Positions 49,529 through 58,690 of a stretch of DNA of 64,000 nucleotides are shown here, piece after piece; the stretch's first letter is position 1; every line of letters begins with the position of its first letter. Position numbers and translations under genes: made by a program. The notes under the pieces were generated by a model, which worked only from the letters and a program-made list of their open reading frames with translations, did no database searches and was not told where the DNA came from. The DNA lies in assembly GCA_004298465.1 (NCBI GenBank), contig SCRT01000001.1, positions 366,516 through 430,515 on the forward strand. Direction: 5' to 3'. This DNA is from Nevskiaceae bacterium (GTDB taxonomy: Bacteria; Pseudomonadota; Gammaproteobacteria; Nevskiales; Nevskiaceae).

Positions 49529-51010
49529 ATGCACGAGATGCCCGAATTGTATGGCGCGGCAGCGGCCCGTGAGCTGGACCGCCGCCTGATCCAGGACGCT
49601 GGAATGTCCGGCTACCGCTTGATGCAGCAAGCGGCAGCAGCTTGCTGGCGGGCGCTGCGCGACACCTGGCCAGCGGCACGGGCCATCGCCGTCGTGTGCG
49701 GCGGCGGCAACAACGGTGGCGACGGCTTTGAAATCGCGCGTCTGGCGCGGGCGGCGGGTTGCCGTGTGCAATTGCTGGAAGTGTTCGGCCGCCAGCCGAC
49801 GGGCGACGCGGCGCTGGCGCGCCGGGCGTGGTGTGAGGACGGCGGCGTCTGTGTGCCGTGGACCGCTACACAAGTCGTTGATTCGAATGTGGATGTGATC
49901 GTCGATGCGATCTTCGGCACCGGCTTGTCGCGAGCTCCGACGGGTGCGGCGGCGGCTGCGATCGGGCGGATCAACGCGCTGCACGGGCAGGGCCGGGGCG
50001 TACTGGCGGTGGACGTACCTTCCGGCCTCGACATCGATCACGGCACAGTGCCGGGGACGTGTGTTGAAGCGGACGTTACCGTCACGTTCATTGGCCGCAA
50101 GTTCGGCCTGCATACCGGCGCGGGGCCGGATTGCGCCGGGCACGTAGTGTTCGATGCGCTGGTGGCAGAGCCTTTCCCGGTCGAGCGGCCGCCGGCACAG
50201 GCACAGCTGATGGATGCGGCAGCATTGCGCACCTGGCTGCCGCAGCGTCGGCGCGGTGCCCACAAGGGCGACCACGGCCATGTGCTCATCGTCGGCGGCG
50301 ACCACGGCATGGCTGGCGCGGTACTGATGGCGGCGAGGGCTGCGCTGCGCGCCGGGGCTGGGTTGGTGACGGTCGCGACGCGATCTGCACATGCGGCGAT
50401 CCTCGTGGCGGCGCAGCCGGAAGTGATGTTCCACGCTGTCGAGGAAGTGTCCGATCTGGCGCCGCTGCTGGAAAACGCAACGGCCGTCGCCATCGGTCCC
50501 GGATTCGGACAATCGCCGTGGGCGCAGACGCTGTGGCGTGCGGTGCAAGGTTTCCCGCGCCTCGTCGTGGATGCCGATGCGCTGAATCTGCTGGCCCGCG
50601 CACCGGTCCGAAACACGAATTGGATCCTCACGCCACATCCCGGGGAGGCGGCCCGGCTGCTGTCGTGTTCCACACGCGAAATCCAGCACGACCGCGCCGC
50701 AGCCCTGGCGTCGTTGGTGGCACGCTATGGCGGGTTCCCGGTGCTGAAAGGGGCCGGTAGCCTGGTCTGGAATGGTCATGATGTGCTCGTCTGCCCCTAT
50801 GGCAACCCCGGCATGGGGGTGGGCGGCATGGGCGATGCGCTCACCGGCATTGTCGCCGCATTTCTGGCGCAGCGGCTGGCCATGCCGGATGCCGCTGCCG
50901 CCGGCGTGCTCGCCCACGCACTGGCGGGGGATGTCGCGGCAGCGGGAAAGGAGCGCGGCTTGCTGCCCACGGATTTGATCAATCACCTGCGTGGAGTCGT
51001 GAACCCATGA
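49529..51010 (+). CDS. nnr: bifunctional NAD(P)H-hydrate epimerase and dehydratase
   Basis: Nnr repairs NAD(P)H hydrates. In 493 residues the N-terminal YjeF_N epimerase domain (about 1-210) has the CGGGNNGGDGFEIAR loop and DVPSGLDID. The C-terminal carbohydrate-kinase-like dehydratase domain (about 225-490) has HKGDHGHVLIVGG, the ADP site LTPHPGEAARLL, VLKGAGSLVW and GMGVGGMGDALTGIVAA with the catalytic Asp. ATG 49529 or 49538 may be used. Its stop overlaps the tsaE start. Confidence 0.95.
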   Translation: MHEMPELYGAAAARELDRRLIQDAGMSGYRLMQQAAAACWRALRDTWPAARAIAVVCGGGNNGGDGFEIARLARAAGCRVQLLEVFGRQPTGDAALARRAWCEDGGVCVPWTATQVVDSNVDVIVDAIFGTGLSRAPTGAAAAAIGRINALHGQGRGVLAVDVPSGLDIDHGTVPGTCVEADVTVTFIGRKFGLHTGAGPDCAGHVVFDALVAEPFPVERPPAQAQLMDAAALRTWLPQRRRGAHKGDHGHVLIVGGDHGMAGAVLMAARAALRAGAGLVTVATRSAHAAILVAAQPEVMFHAVEEVSDLAPLLENATAVAIGPGFGQSPWAQTLWRAVQGFPRLVVDADALNLLARAPVRNTNWILTPHPGEAARLLSCSTREIQHDRAAALASLVARYGGFPVLKGAGSLVWNGHDVLVCPYGNPGMGVGGMGDALTGIVAAFLAQRLAMPDAAAAGVLAHALAGDVAAAGKERGLLPTDLINHLRGVVNP

Positions 51011-51477
51011 CGTCTGAAGTCGATGTCGATACCCACGAGGAGCTGTTCCTCGCCGACCCGGCCGCCACCGACGCGCTCGGCGCCCGCGTAGCGGGCCAGC
51101 TGGCGAGTACGCCTGGCGGCGTCATCTACCTGCAGGGGCCGCTGGGGGCCGGCAAGACCAGCTTTGCGCGCGCCCTGTTGCGTGCGTTGGGCGTGACCGG
51201 GGCGGTGCGCAGCCCGACGTTTACGCTCATGGAGGTTTACGAGATGGCAACGGCGCGTGTCCTGCATCTGGATCTTTACCGCCTGTCGGGGCCGGATGAC
51301 CTGTATGGCCTCGGGCTCGATGAATACCCGCCAGAGAGCTGGTGGTGGCTCGTGGAGTGGCCAGAACGTGGGGTAGGCGCCTTGCCCGCGCCATGGCTGG
51401 ACCTGCGGCTGACACAGTCGGGGGCGGGGCGAATGGCATCACTGCGCTACGAGAGTCGTGGTGCACTTGCTTGTTGA
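51007..51477 (+). CDS. tsaE: tRNA threonylcarbamoyladenosine ATPase TsaE
   Basis: TsaE is the ATPase that works with TsaB and TsaD in t6A37 modification of ANN-decoding tRNAs. The 156-residue protein has the P-loop LQGPLGAGKTSFARALL, the switch region SPTFTLMEVYE, LHLDLYRL and the VEWPERG motif. The ATG at 51007 overlaps the nnr stop (ATGA). The nnr-tsaE-amiB-mutL order is conserved. Confidence 0.96.
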   Translation: MTSEVDVDTHEELFLADPAATDALGARVAGQLASTPGGVIYLQGPLGAGKTSFARALLRALGVTGAVRSPTFTLMEVYEMATARVLHLDLYRLSGPDDLYGLGLDEYPPESWWWLVEWPERGVGALPAPWLDLRLTQSGAGRMASLRYESRGALAC

Positions 51478-51517
51478 ATTGCGTAAACAACCTTAAGTGC
51501 GCCACCCTAATAGCTGA

Positions 51518-51546
51518 TTGGAAAAGACATTATTTGATTTTATACG
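51518..51546 (+). promoter_or_regulatory. candidate promoter for amiB-mutL
   Basis: TTGGAA (51518-51523), a 17-bp spacer and TATACG (51541-51546) lie in an AT-rich patch between tsaE and amiB. Each hexamer matches consensus at four of six positions. Confidence 0.5.
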
Positions 51547-51592
51547 GCACTGGCGATATCTTCCGCGGGAGATTTTCTCGGTAGTGGCGCTT

Positions 51593-52789
51593 ATGCGCGG
51601 TATCGTTGCCCTCTTGCTGACGTGCGTGAGTTTCTGCGCAATGGCCGGCCAGCTTTCCGACATTCAGTTCCTGGATGAAGGGCAGGGTGTGCGCGTGACG
51701 TTCGAGCTCGATGCTGCACCGCATGCCAGCGTCTTCACGCTGACGAATCCGGACCGTCTGGTGGTGGATCTTTCCGGGGCGCGTGCCAGCGCTGCCGTAC
51801 GCAGCATCAACCATGCGTCCGGCATCGTCCGCAATGTGCGTTTCGGGCGCCACGGCGACGCGCTGCGCGTGGTGTTCGACCTGAACCAGCACGTGCAGGT
51901 GCAACGCTCGTCGCCGAGTGGGCATCAGCTGGTCGTGAAGATGACGCCCGTAGGGGGGCGCGTGATGCCGTCGCCTGCCGTGGTCCGATCCCAGCCGAAT
52001 GCTGCACCGAAACCCGTTGCGGTCCTGCGCGCCAAGCCCATTGTCGTGGCGGTGGATGCTGGCCATGGTGGCAGGGATCCGGGCGCGCACGGACCGAGCG
52101 GTCTTGAAGAAAAGACTGTGACACTGGCTATCGCACGCAAGTTGGCTCGGTTGATCGACGCCCAGCCCGGCATGCGCGCGGTGTTGACGCGCAAGGGTGA
52201 CAACTACGTCGGCCTGCGCGAGCGCATGGTTGTGGCCCGCAAGGCGGATGCCGATATCTTTATCTCCATCCACTGCAACGCGGTACGCGATCCGAGTGTC
52301 CGCGGCACGGCGGTCTACATGCTGTCCCAGCATGGCGCGACGAGCGAACAGGCACGCTGGGTGGCCGACCGCGAGAACGCCTCCGACATGGTGGGCGGCA
52401 TCGACATCAGCGACAAGAGCAGCCAGCTGGCTTCCGTGCTGGTGGATATTTCCCAGTCCGCGACGCTCGACGCCAGCTTCGATCTGGCAGCGCGCCTGCT
52501 GCAGCAGATGGGGCACGTGGTTCCGCGGCAGCACGCCGCGGTCCAGCGTGCGGGTTTCATGGTGCTCAAGGCGCCGGACATTCCATCGGTGCTGGTGGAA
52601 ACCGCGTTCATCACGAACCGCAAGGAAGAGCAGATGCTGCGCAGCAGCCGCTACCAGTCGCAGATCGCGGACCAGTTGCTGGCCGGTGTCCGCGGCTATT
52701 TTGCCCATTACCGGCCAAAGCAGCGGGTTCCGATACAGACCGCCAACGCTGCGCACGGAGCCCTGCAGACGGCCTACGAGCAGCGCTGA
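51593..52789 (+). CDS. amiB: N-acetylmuramoyl-L-alanine amidase AmiB/AmiC type
   Basis: This periplasmic zinc amidase splits septal peptidoglycan for daughter-cell separation. The 398-residue precursor has a signal peptide (MRGIVALLLTCVSFCAMA), an AMIN localisation domain (about 22-125), a Pro-rich linker and an amidase_3 domain (about 155-375) with DAGHGGRDPGA, IFISIHCNA and VETAFITN carrying the zinc and catalytic residues. No LysM domain follows, unlike E. coli AmiB. An in-frame upstream start at 51518 would overlap the promoter and lose the signal peptide. The gene lies between tsaE and mutL. Confidence 0.93.
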   Translation: MRGIVALLLTCVSFCAMAGQLSDIQFLDEGQGVRVTFELDAAPHASVFTLTNPDRLVVDLSGARASAAVRSINHASGIVRNVRFGRHGDALRVVFDLNQHVQVQRSSPSGHQLVVKMTPVGGRVMPSPAVVRSQPNAAPKPVAVLRAKPIVVAVDAGHGGRDPGAHGPSGLEEKTVTLAIARKLARLIDAQPGMRAVLTRKGDNYVGLRERMVVARKADADIFISIHCNAVRDPSVRGTAVYMLSQHGATSEQARWVADRENASDMVGGIDISDKSSQLASVLVDISQSATLDASFDLAARLLQQMGHVVPRQHAAVQRAGFMVLKAPDIPSVLVETAFITNRKEEQMLRSSRYQSQIADQLLAGVRGYFAHYRPKQRVPIQTANAAHGALQTAYEQR

Positions 52790-52850
52790 TTCGCTGCCGG
52801 TTGTACACGCGGTGGCGCCGCCGCCGGCATGCTTCCGTTATCCTGTGCAC

Positions 52851-54695
52851 GTGCCAATCCACCGTCTTGCCGACCAGCTCGTCAACCAGATTGCCGCGGG
52901 CGAAGTGGTGGAGCGGCCGGCTGCAGTTGTCAAGGAACTCGTCGAGAACAGCCTGGATGCCGGTGCCACGCGGATTGATGTGGAGGTGGTCGGCGGCGGG
53001 CTGGATGCCATCGTGGTACGCGACGATGGCGGCGGGATTCCACAGGCCGAGCTGGCTTTGGCGCTCGCTGCCCACGCCACGAGCAAGATCGCCACGCTGG
53101 ACGAACTGGAAGCGGTCGGCAGCCTCGGTTTTCGAGGCGAGGCGCTGGCCAGCATTCTGGCCGTTGCCCGTTTTTCGCTGGCGTCGCGCACGGCGGAAGC
53201 TGCCCACGGCTGGCAAGTAGGTGGCGCCGGTGCCGCCAGCGGTGCGACGCCGGAACCGGTGGCCATGCCGTGCGGCACGAAAGTCGAGGTCCACGATCTG
53301 TTCTTCAACACTCCGGCGCGGCGCAAGTTCATGCGCCAGCCGGCAACCGAACGTCGCCATGTGGAACAGCGTCTGCGGTGTCTCGCACTGGCGCGGCCGG
53401 AAGTGGCGTTCGGGTTTTCGAGCGATGCGCGGCGGGTGCTTGAATTTGCGCGTGCGGCGGGGACGGTGGCACTCGAAGCGCGCGTGAACGCAGTATGCGG
53501 CAAGGAATTCCTCACCAACGCGCTGGCAATCGATGAGGCGCGTGCTGGGTTGCGGCTGTACGGTTGGGTGGGGCTGCCGGCGTTTGCACGTAACCAGGCG
53601 GATCTGCAGTACCTGTTCGTGAACGGCCGCGTCGTGCGCGACAAGCTGCTGGGCCATGCGCTGCGGCGAGCGTATGCAGACGTACTGCATTCCACGCGCT
53701 ATCCGGCCTTTGTGCTGTATCTGGAACTCGACCCGGCGCGCGTCGACGTGAACGTGCACCCGGCCAAGACCGAAGTGCGCTTTCGCGACGCGGCAACAGT
53801 GCACGATTTCATGTTGGGAGCCGTGCATGGCGCGATTCGCCGCGCCCGGCCGGATGCAGAGCAGCACCGGGTCGAGACGTTCGCGCTGCCAGCGCGCTCC
53901 ACGGGCGTGGCCGGAGCCGAGGACACACCACGCGCGCCCCCGGCGGGTGGCGGGTTCAGTTATTCCGCTCCGTACCGCGCAGGGCTGGCGCTGGGTCGAC
54001 CCGGCGCTGGGATGGGCGTAGGCGACTGGGCGTTGGCGGATGCCGTTCGCCGGCTGGAAGTGCCCGCTGACAGCGTGCCGGCAGCCGCGGAGGGTGACGG
54101 CAACTATGCGCTGGGTCGGCCGCTTGCACAGTTGCTTGGGGTCTACATCCTGGCCGAGAACCGTGGTGGGCTGGTGCTCGTGGATGCCCACGCTGCCCAC
54201 GAACGCGTGCTCTATGAACGGCTGAAGCGACAATTGGCGGCTGGCGCGATTCCGTCGCAGGCCTTGCTGGTGCCGGAGTCGGTGCGGCTGGGCGACGACG
54301 AGATCGAACGGTTGCTCGCAGAACGCGAAAAACTCGGCCGGCTGGGTTTCCGCTTCGATCGCAGCGGGCCGGAATCCATCCTGCTGCGCGGTGTACCCCC
54401 GCTGATTGCCCACACCGACTGCAGCGCGTTGCTGGCGGAGCTGGCATCCGGCAGTGCCGAGGGCGACAGCCGCCACCTGTTCGATGAAGCGCTGGACGCC
54501 CAGGAACGCGTGCTGGCGAACGTCGCCTGCAAGGCGGCGATTAAAGCAAATCGCCACCTCACGCTCGCCGAGATGGACGCCCTGCTGCGCGACATGGAGC
54601 GCACCGAGCGTTCCGGGCAATGCAACCACGGTCGGCCGACGTGGGTCCAGATCGGCATGCCGGAACTGGACCGGCTGTTCCTGCGCGGGCGCTGA
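52851..54695 (+). CDS. mutL: DNA mismatch repair protein MutL
   Basis: MutL links mismatch recognition by MutS to strand excision. The 614 residues begin with the GHKL ATPase: NQIAAGEVVERPAAVVKELVENSLDAGAT, DDGGGI and GFRGEAL. The C-terminal domain has DAHAAHERVLYE (445-456), fitting the endonuclease motif D-x-H-A-x2-E-x4-E, plus ACKAAIKAN and CNHGRPT. So this MutL is probably a nicking endonuclease of the MutH-independent type. The GTG at 52851 matches the family N-terminus; a GTG at 52845 is also in frame. No clear ribosome binding site is seen. Confidence 0.95.
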   Translation: MPIHRLADQLVNQIAAGEVVERPAAVVKELVENSLDAGATRIDVEVVGGGLDAIVVRDDGGGIPQAELALALAAHATSKIATLDELEAVGSLGFRGEALASILAVARFSLASRTAEAAHGWQVGGAGAASGATPEPVAMPCGTKVEVHDLFFNTPARRKFMRQPATERRHVEQRLRCLALARPEVAFGFSSDARRVLEFARAAGTVALEARVNAVCGKEFLTNALAIDEARAGLRLYGWVGLPAFARNQADLQYLFVNGRVVRDKLLGHALRRAYADVLHSTRYPAFVLYLELDPARVDVNVHPAKTEVRFRDAATVHDFMLGAVHGAIRRARPDAEQHRVETFALPARSTGVAGAEDTPRAPPAGGGFSYSAPYRAGLALGRPGAGMGVGDWALADAVRRLEVPADSVPAAAEGDGNYALGRPLAQLLGVYILAENRGGLVLVDAHAAHERVLYERLKRQLAAGAIPSQALLVPESVRLGDDEIERLLAEREKLGRLGFRFDRSGPESILLRGVPPLIAHTDCSALLAELASGSAEGDSRHLFDEALDAQERVLANVACKAAIKANRHLTLAEMDALLRDMERTERSGQCNHGRPTWVQIGMPELDRLFLRGR

Positions 54696-54735
54696 ACGGG
54701 TGGGCCCGTCGCCGGGACGGGAACGGGACGACGCT

Positions 54736-55161
54736 TCAGACCGGGGGTGAGGCCAGCAGTTGCGCGCGGACCGTTGCCGCATCCCAGTAGTCGCGCTCCT
54801 CGATCACAAGGCCGGCATCGTTGAAGCGAAACACCGAGTTTCCGCGTACCGAGAATGTCTGCCCCGGGGTTTGCCGCCCGACCTGAAAGAGGTCGAGCTT
54901 ATTCATTTGCCCTTTCCAGACCCATTCGACGACTCCCTCTTTGGCGTTTCCGAGATAAGCCACCAGATGGAAGAGATGCCGGCCGGCCGCTGGAGTGAAG
55001 AAGGTGCCGAGGAAACGGGCCACTTCGGCCCAGCCCCGCGAGTCGATATTCAGGGTGACATCCTGGAAATGAACGTCTGGGTGGTACAACTTCCGGAGTG
55101 CTTCCATGTCTTGCCGATTGAAGCTCTGCTCCAGCCAGCGGTTCGCCCATTGCGCATTCAT
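54736..55161 (-). CDS. NTF2/SnoaL-like small protein
   Basis: This 141-residue protein has the cone-shaped NTF2/SnoaL fold pattern: an N-terminal helix pair (WANRWLEQSFNRQDMEALRKLY), HPDVHFQDV, and strands ending in FRFNDAGLVIEERDYWD. Members include isomerases, cyclases and proteins without enzyme activity, so no substrate can be given. ATG 55161 gives the usual N-terminus. It lies 131 bases downstream of the enoyl-CoA isomerase/hydratase-like gene on the same strand and may be co-transcribed with it. Confidence 0.78.
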   Translation of the reverse strand: MNAQWANRWLEQSFNRQDMEALRKLYHPDVHFQDVTLNIDSRGWAEVARFLGTFFTPAAGRHLFHLVAYLGNAKEGVVEWVWKGQMNKLDLFQVGRQTPGQTFSVRGNSVFRFNDAGLVIEERDYWDAATVRAQLLASPPV

Positions 55162-55292
55162 CGTGAATCTCTGGTGGGGTGTGACCGTTTCAACAGCCAA
55201 GGGGAGTTGGGGAGCACTGTATTCCATGCCAGGCCGGCGTTTGGCCAGTCCGGGGCGTTCCGGCACTTCGACGGGCGGGGCCCCGCAGGGGG

Positions 55293-56072
55293 TCATTTCC
55301 AGAAGTGGGAGAAATCCGGCTTGCGCTTTTCCTGGAATGCGGTGACCGCCTCGCGTACTTCCTCGCTCCCAAACATGGGCATGAAGTGTTCCGCCTCCAC
55401 GCGGATGGCTTCGCGAACGTCAGCATTCGTCCAGCGTTTCATCAACTGTTTCGTGACACGCATCGCGGCCGGTGGCTTGCGGGCCAGGGTGTGCGCGCGT
55501 TCCAGTGCATGGGCCTCGACTTCACCCGGTTCGAGAACAGCGTTGATCAGCCCGTATTCGTGAGCTTTTTCAGCACTGAAAACGTCGCCAAAGAACGTCA
55601 GTTCCGCGGCGCGCGCGTGGCCCATGATGCGTGGCAGCAGGAACGTGGAGGCGAACTCCGGGCAGATGCCAAGATTGACGAAGGGGAACTGGAAACGCGT
55701 GCCATGCCCGGCGTAGACCAGATCGCAATTCAGCAGTGTGGTGGCACCGATGCCGATGGCGAGCCCGTTGACGGCGGCGATGATGGGTTTTTCGAGCGTT
55801 GCGAGCGCGTACATGTAGCGGATGACCGGGTCATCGTTGTTGAGGATGTGGTCGGGCGTGAAATCTGCCAGGTCGTTGCCGGAGGAAAAGCCGTTCTCGT
55901 GACCGGTCAGCACCACGACGCGTACGGCGGTGTTGTGCGCCGCGTCGAGCAGGGCATCGCCTAGCTTGCTGTACATCGGCAACGTGACGGCGTTTTTCTT
56001 TGTCGGTCGGTTCAGGCGCAGGATCAGAACACCGTCTTCAAGTCGGGTCTGAATGTCATCGGTATCGGTCAT
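55293..56072 (-). CDS. enoyl-CoA isomerase/hydratase (crotonase fold)
   Basis: This 259-residue crotonase-fold protein has the oxyanion segments FSSGNDLADF (about 62-71) and GLAIGIGATTLLNCD. Glu139 in LGICPEF is at the place of the isomerase catalytic Glu, and the hydratase Glu pair is not evident. SSGNDL and SPE/CPE patterns are those of delta3-delta2-enoyl-CoA isomerases such as ECI2, so I favour isomerase over hydratase. With the dienoyl-CoA reductase-like SDR at 46012 it would handle unsaturated acyl-CoA. ATG 56072 is the probable start. Confidence 0.85.
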   Translation of the reverse strand: MTDTDDIQTRLEDGVLILRLNRPTKKNAVTLPMYSKLGDALLDAAHNTAVRVVVLTGHENGFSSGNDLADFTPDHILNNDDPVIRYMYALATLEKPIIAAVNGLAIGIGATTLLNCDLVYAGHGTRFQFPFVNLGICPEFASTFLLPRIMGHARAAELTFFGDVFSAEKAHEYGLINAVLEPGEVEAHALERAHTLARKPPAAMRVTKQLMKRWTNADVREAIRVEAEHFMPMFGSEEVREAVTAFQEKRKPDFSHFWK

Positions 56073-56159
56073 GCCGGAGTCCGTGAATAAAGTTGGTGGG
56101 CGATGATCGCACAACCCGGCGGTGGCCGGGATTGCCCAGCTTTTGCTTAGTCGCGATCG

Positions 56160-56188
56160 TTGACCGAGAATGCCCAGCTTGGTATCGA
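56160..56188 (+). promoter_or_regulatory. candidate promoter of the M28 peptidase gene
   Basis: TTGACC (56160-56165), a 17-bp spacer and TATCGA (56183-56188) lie 25 bases before the likely start. The -35 is strong (five of six); the -10 is weak. TGCCCAGCTT occurs twice nearby, at 56133-56142 and 56171-56180. Confidence 0.45.
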
Positions 56189-56212
56189 CGTTCTGTGCAT
56201 TCGGAGTACGTC

Positions 56213-57733
56213 ATGGGCCGGGTGGTTCAAGCTTCAGTTCTGCTGTACGGACATCACGGCGGCAAGCGTAGCTGCAGGGCTGGGTGTTGGCTGTGCGGCC
56301 TGTCTGTACTGTTGCTGCCGATGTTCGTTGCTCCGCGCGCCTATGCCCAGAACGATGCGCTGTCGGCGGCGCGACTCGCCACGATCCGCGATGCGGCACT
56401 ACAGTCCAAATATGCGCTGCGCGAGACTTTCATCCTGGCGAACCAGATCGGGCCGCGCCTGCCGGGGTCGGTGCAGGCGGCTGCCGCTGCGCGCCAGATC
56501 GCGGATGCCATGGGGACGCTGGACCTGAAGGTGCAGACGATTCCCGCTCCCGTTCCCCAGTGGCAGCGGGGTACGGCGGATGCTGCAGTGGTGGAATATG
56601 CCGGACGTCCGGCCGGTGTGGAACAGCCGCTGGACATCGCCGCGCTGGGAAACTCGCCGGCGACGCCGCAAGCCGGGATTACCGCACCGATCCTGATGGT
56701 GCGCAGCTATGACGAGTTGCAGGCCAATGCGAAGCAGGCGGCCGGGCGCATCGTGGTGTTCGATGTGCCGTTCGATCGGCAGCTGGCTGCCTCGGGTTAT
56801 GCGACGACAGCTTACGAGCGCGTGGCGCACTACCGCATGCACGGGCCTGCCATGGCCGCGCAGCTCGGTGCAGTTGCGGCACTGGTCCGCTCGTCAGGCG
56901 GGGCGCATTACCGCCTCGTGCATACCGGCATGACGGTGTGGGATGGCGTCGACCACCCGATTCCCGCCGCCTCGGTGACCGGAGAGGATGCGGACTTGCT
57001 CGAGAGCCTGGCGGTACGCGGCCCGGTGCAGATTCACCTGGATCTGCGCCCTATATCGGGTCCCACGGTTCAGGAGGATACGGTGGTTGGTGACCTGCCC
57101 GGTATTGAACGACCGGATGAGATCGTCATTGTTTCAGGACATTACGATTCGTGGGATCTCGGCACCGGCGCCCAGGACAACGCCAGCGGCGTGGCGGCGG
57201 CAATGGGGGTCGCTGCCGTGTTCCACCAGCTGCGGCTGAAGCCGAAGCGCACGGTGCGGATCGTGGCGTGGGCCAACGAGGAGAACGGCCTGACCGGTGC
57301 GAGTGCCTACCGTGCCGCCATGGCCAGAAGCCTGGACCGGCACGTCGGTGCGATCGAAAACGATACGGGAACCGGGCGTCCGTTCGGGATCGCCGCTAAC
57401 ATCACGCCGGAATCGGCTGCCCAGCTCGCACCGGTATTCGAGGCACTGAGCACGATCGACGCTTCGTTTCTCGTGCGTAGCGCCCAGCCGGTTGCGGCGG
57501 ACATCGGCCTGCTGACGGCCGCTGGCGTACCGGGTTTCGCGCCACTCGTGGACATGAGCCATTACTTCGACATTCACCACACGGCGGCGGATACCTTCGA
57601 CAAGGTCGACTCTGACAACCTGCGCCGCCAGGTCGCGATACAGGCCGTGCTGGCGTGGTGGCTGGCGAATGCCGACCCGCTGCCGCGCCTGCCTGCAACC
57701 GCAGCAGATCAGCCGCCGCTTTCAGGCGAGTGA
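56213..57733 (+). CDS. secreted M28-family zinc aminopeptidase
   Basis: This is a 506-residue precursor with an N-terminal signal region (LCGLSVLLLPMFVAPRAYA) cleaved near residue 46. A PA-like insert (about 130-260) precedes the M28 catalytic domain. Zinc ligands are visible: His and Asp in SGHYDSWDLGTGAQDNASG, Glu-Glu in WANEENGLTGA, Asp in AIENDTG, and His in DIHHTAADT. It probably trims peptides in the periplasm, like peptidase Q / carboxypeptidase Q types. The start is uncertain; earlier in-frame codons exist upstream, but ATG 56213 gives a signal peptide of acceptable length. Confidence 0.88.
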   Translation: MGRVVQASVLLYGHHGGKRSCRAGCWLCGLSVLLLPMFVAPRAYAQNDALSAARLATIRDAALQSKYALRETFILANQIGPRLPGSVQAAAAARQIADAMGTLDLKVQTIPAPVPQWQRGTADAAVVEYAGRPAGVEQPLDIAALGNSPATPQAGITAPILMVRSYDELQANAKQAAGRIVVFDVPFDRQLAASGYATTAYERVAHYRMHGPAMAAQLGAVAALVRSSGGAHYRLVHTGMTVWDGVDHPIPAASVTGEDADLLESLAVRGPVQIHLDLRPISGPTVQEDTVVGDLPGIERPDEIVIVSGHYDSWDLGTGAQDNASGVAAAMGVAAVFHQLRLKPKRTVRIVAWANEENGLTGASAYRAAMARSLDRHVGAIENDTGTGRPFGIAANITPESAAQLAPVFEALSTIDASFLVRSAQPVAADIGLLTAAGVPGFAPLVDMSHYFDIHHTAADTFDKVDSDNLRRQVAIQAVLAWWLANADPLPRLPATAADQPPLSGE

Positions 57734-57785
57734 GGCGGTGTGGGTGTGGTGATGGGTGATTCGAGATTGGTGATGCGACAACTCC

Positions 57786-58670
57786 TCACGCTTCCCCCTT
57801 CTGCAAACGCATCGACAGATCCACGGCGTGCACATGCTTGGTGATGGCGCCGATGGAAATGCGGTCCACGCCGGTTTCAGCGATGGCGCGCACGCGCTCA
57901 AGTGTGGTGCCGCCGGAGTATTCGATCAGCGTGTGGCCACCGTTCGCGCGGTGTGCGCGCGTGCGTTCCACGGCGGTGCGGAGTTCGTCCAGCGGGAAGT
58001 CGTCGACCAGCAGCAGGTCGACGTCGGCGGCGAGTGCGGCTTGCGCTTCCTGCAGGTTTTCCGCTTCCGTCATGAGGGGAACGCCGGCGTGCAGGGCGCG
58101 CGCGGCGCGGATCGCAGCGGCAATGCCGCCAGCCGCGGCGATGTGGTTTTCCTTGATGAGGATGCCGTCGTACAAGCCGATGCGATGGTTGATGCCGCCG
58201 CCGCACAGCACGGCATATTTCTGGGCATTGCGCAGGCCCGGCAGCGTCTTGCGGGTGTCCACGATGCGCGCCGCGGTGCCGGCCACGGCAGCCACGTAGT
58301 AGCGCACGCGAGTCGCTGTTCCTGACAGCGTCTGCAGGAAGTTCAAGGCGCTGCGCTCGCCAGTGAGCAGCGCGCGGGCGGGACCTTTCAGGTGCAGCAC
58401 GGCGTCGTTCTCGGCCACTTCCCCACCTTCCGCCACCGGCCATTCGAGTGTGATGGTGGGATCGATCTGGCGGAATACTTCTTCTGCCCACGGGCGCCCG
58501 CAGAAGATGGCCCGTTCGCGCGAGATGACGCGAGCATGGGCGGGTTCCCCGCCGGCGACGAGGTGGGCCGTCACATCACCGCTGCCGATGTCCTCGGCGA
58601 GCGCCAGCCGCACAACCTCGGCGATGTTCGTGACGTAGGCGGGGAGCGGAGGAAGGGGAAGAGCCGTCAT
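57786..58670 (-). CDS. nadC: nicotinate-nucleotide pyrophosphorylase (carboxylating)
   Basis: NadC converts quinolinate and PRPP to nicotinate mononucleotide in NAD synthesis. The 294 residues contain the [16 protein letters not shown]-terminus, the substrate-binding [31 protein letters not shown] and the C-terminal [16 protein letters not shown] 58670 is chosen because GGAG lies 6 bases upstream. It follows argF by 20 bases and is likely co-transcribed with it. Confidence 0.96.
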   Translation of the reverse strand: MTALPLPPLPAYVTNIAEVVRLALAEDIGSGDVTAHLVAGGEPAHARVISRERAIFCGRPWAEEVFRQIDPTITLEWPVAEGGEVAENDAVLHLKGPARALLTGERSALNFLQTLSGTATRVRYYVAAVAGTAARIVDTRKTLPGLRNAQKYAVLCGGGINHRIGLYDGILIKENHIAAAGGIAAAIRAARALHAGVPLMTEAENLQEAQAALAADVDLLLVDDFPLDELRTAVERTRAHRANGGHTLIEYSGGTTLERVRAIAETGVDRISIGAITKHVHAVDLSMRLQKGEA

Positions 58671-58690
58671 GACAAGCTCCATGGAAAGGG

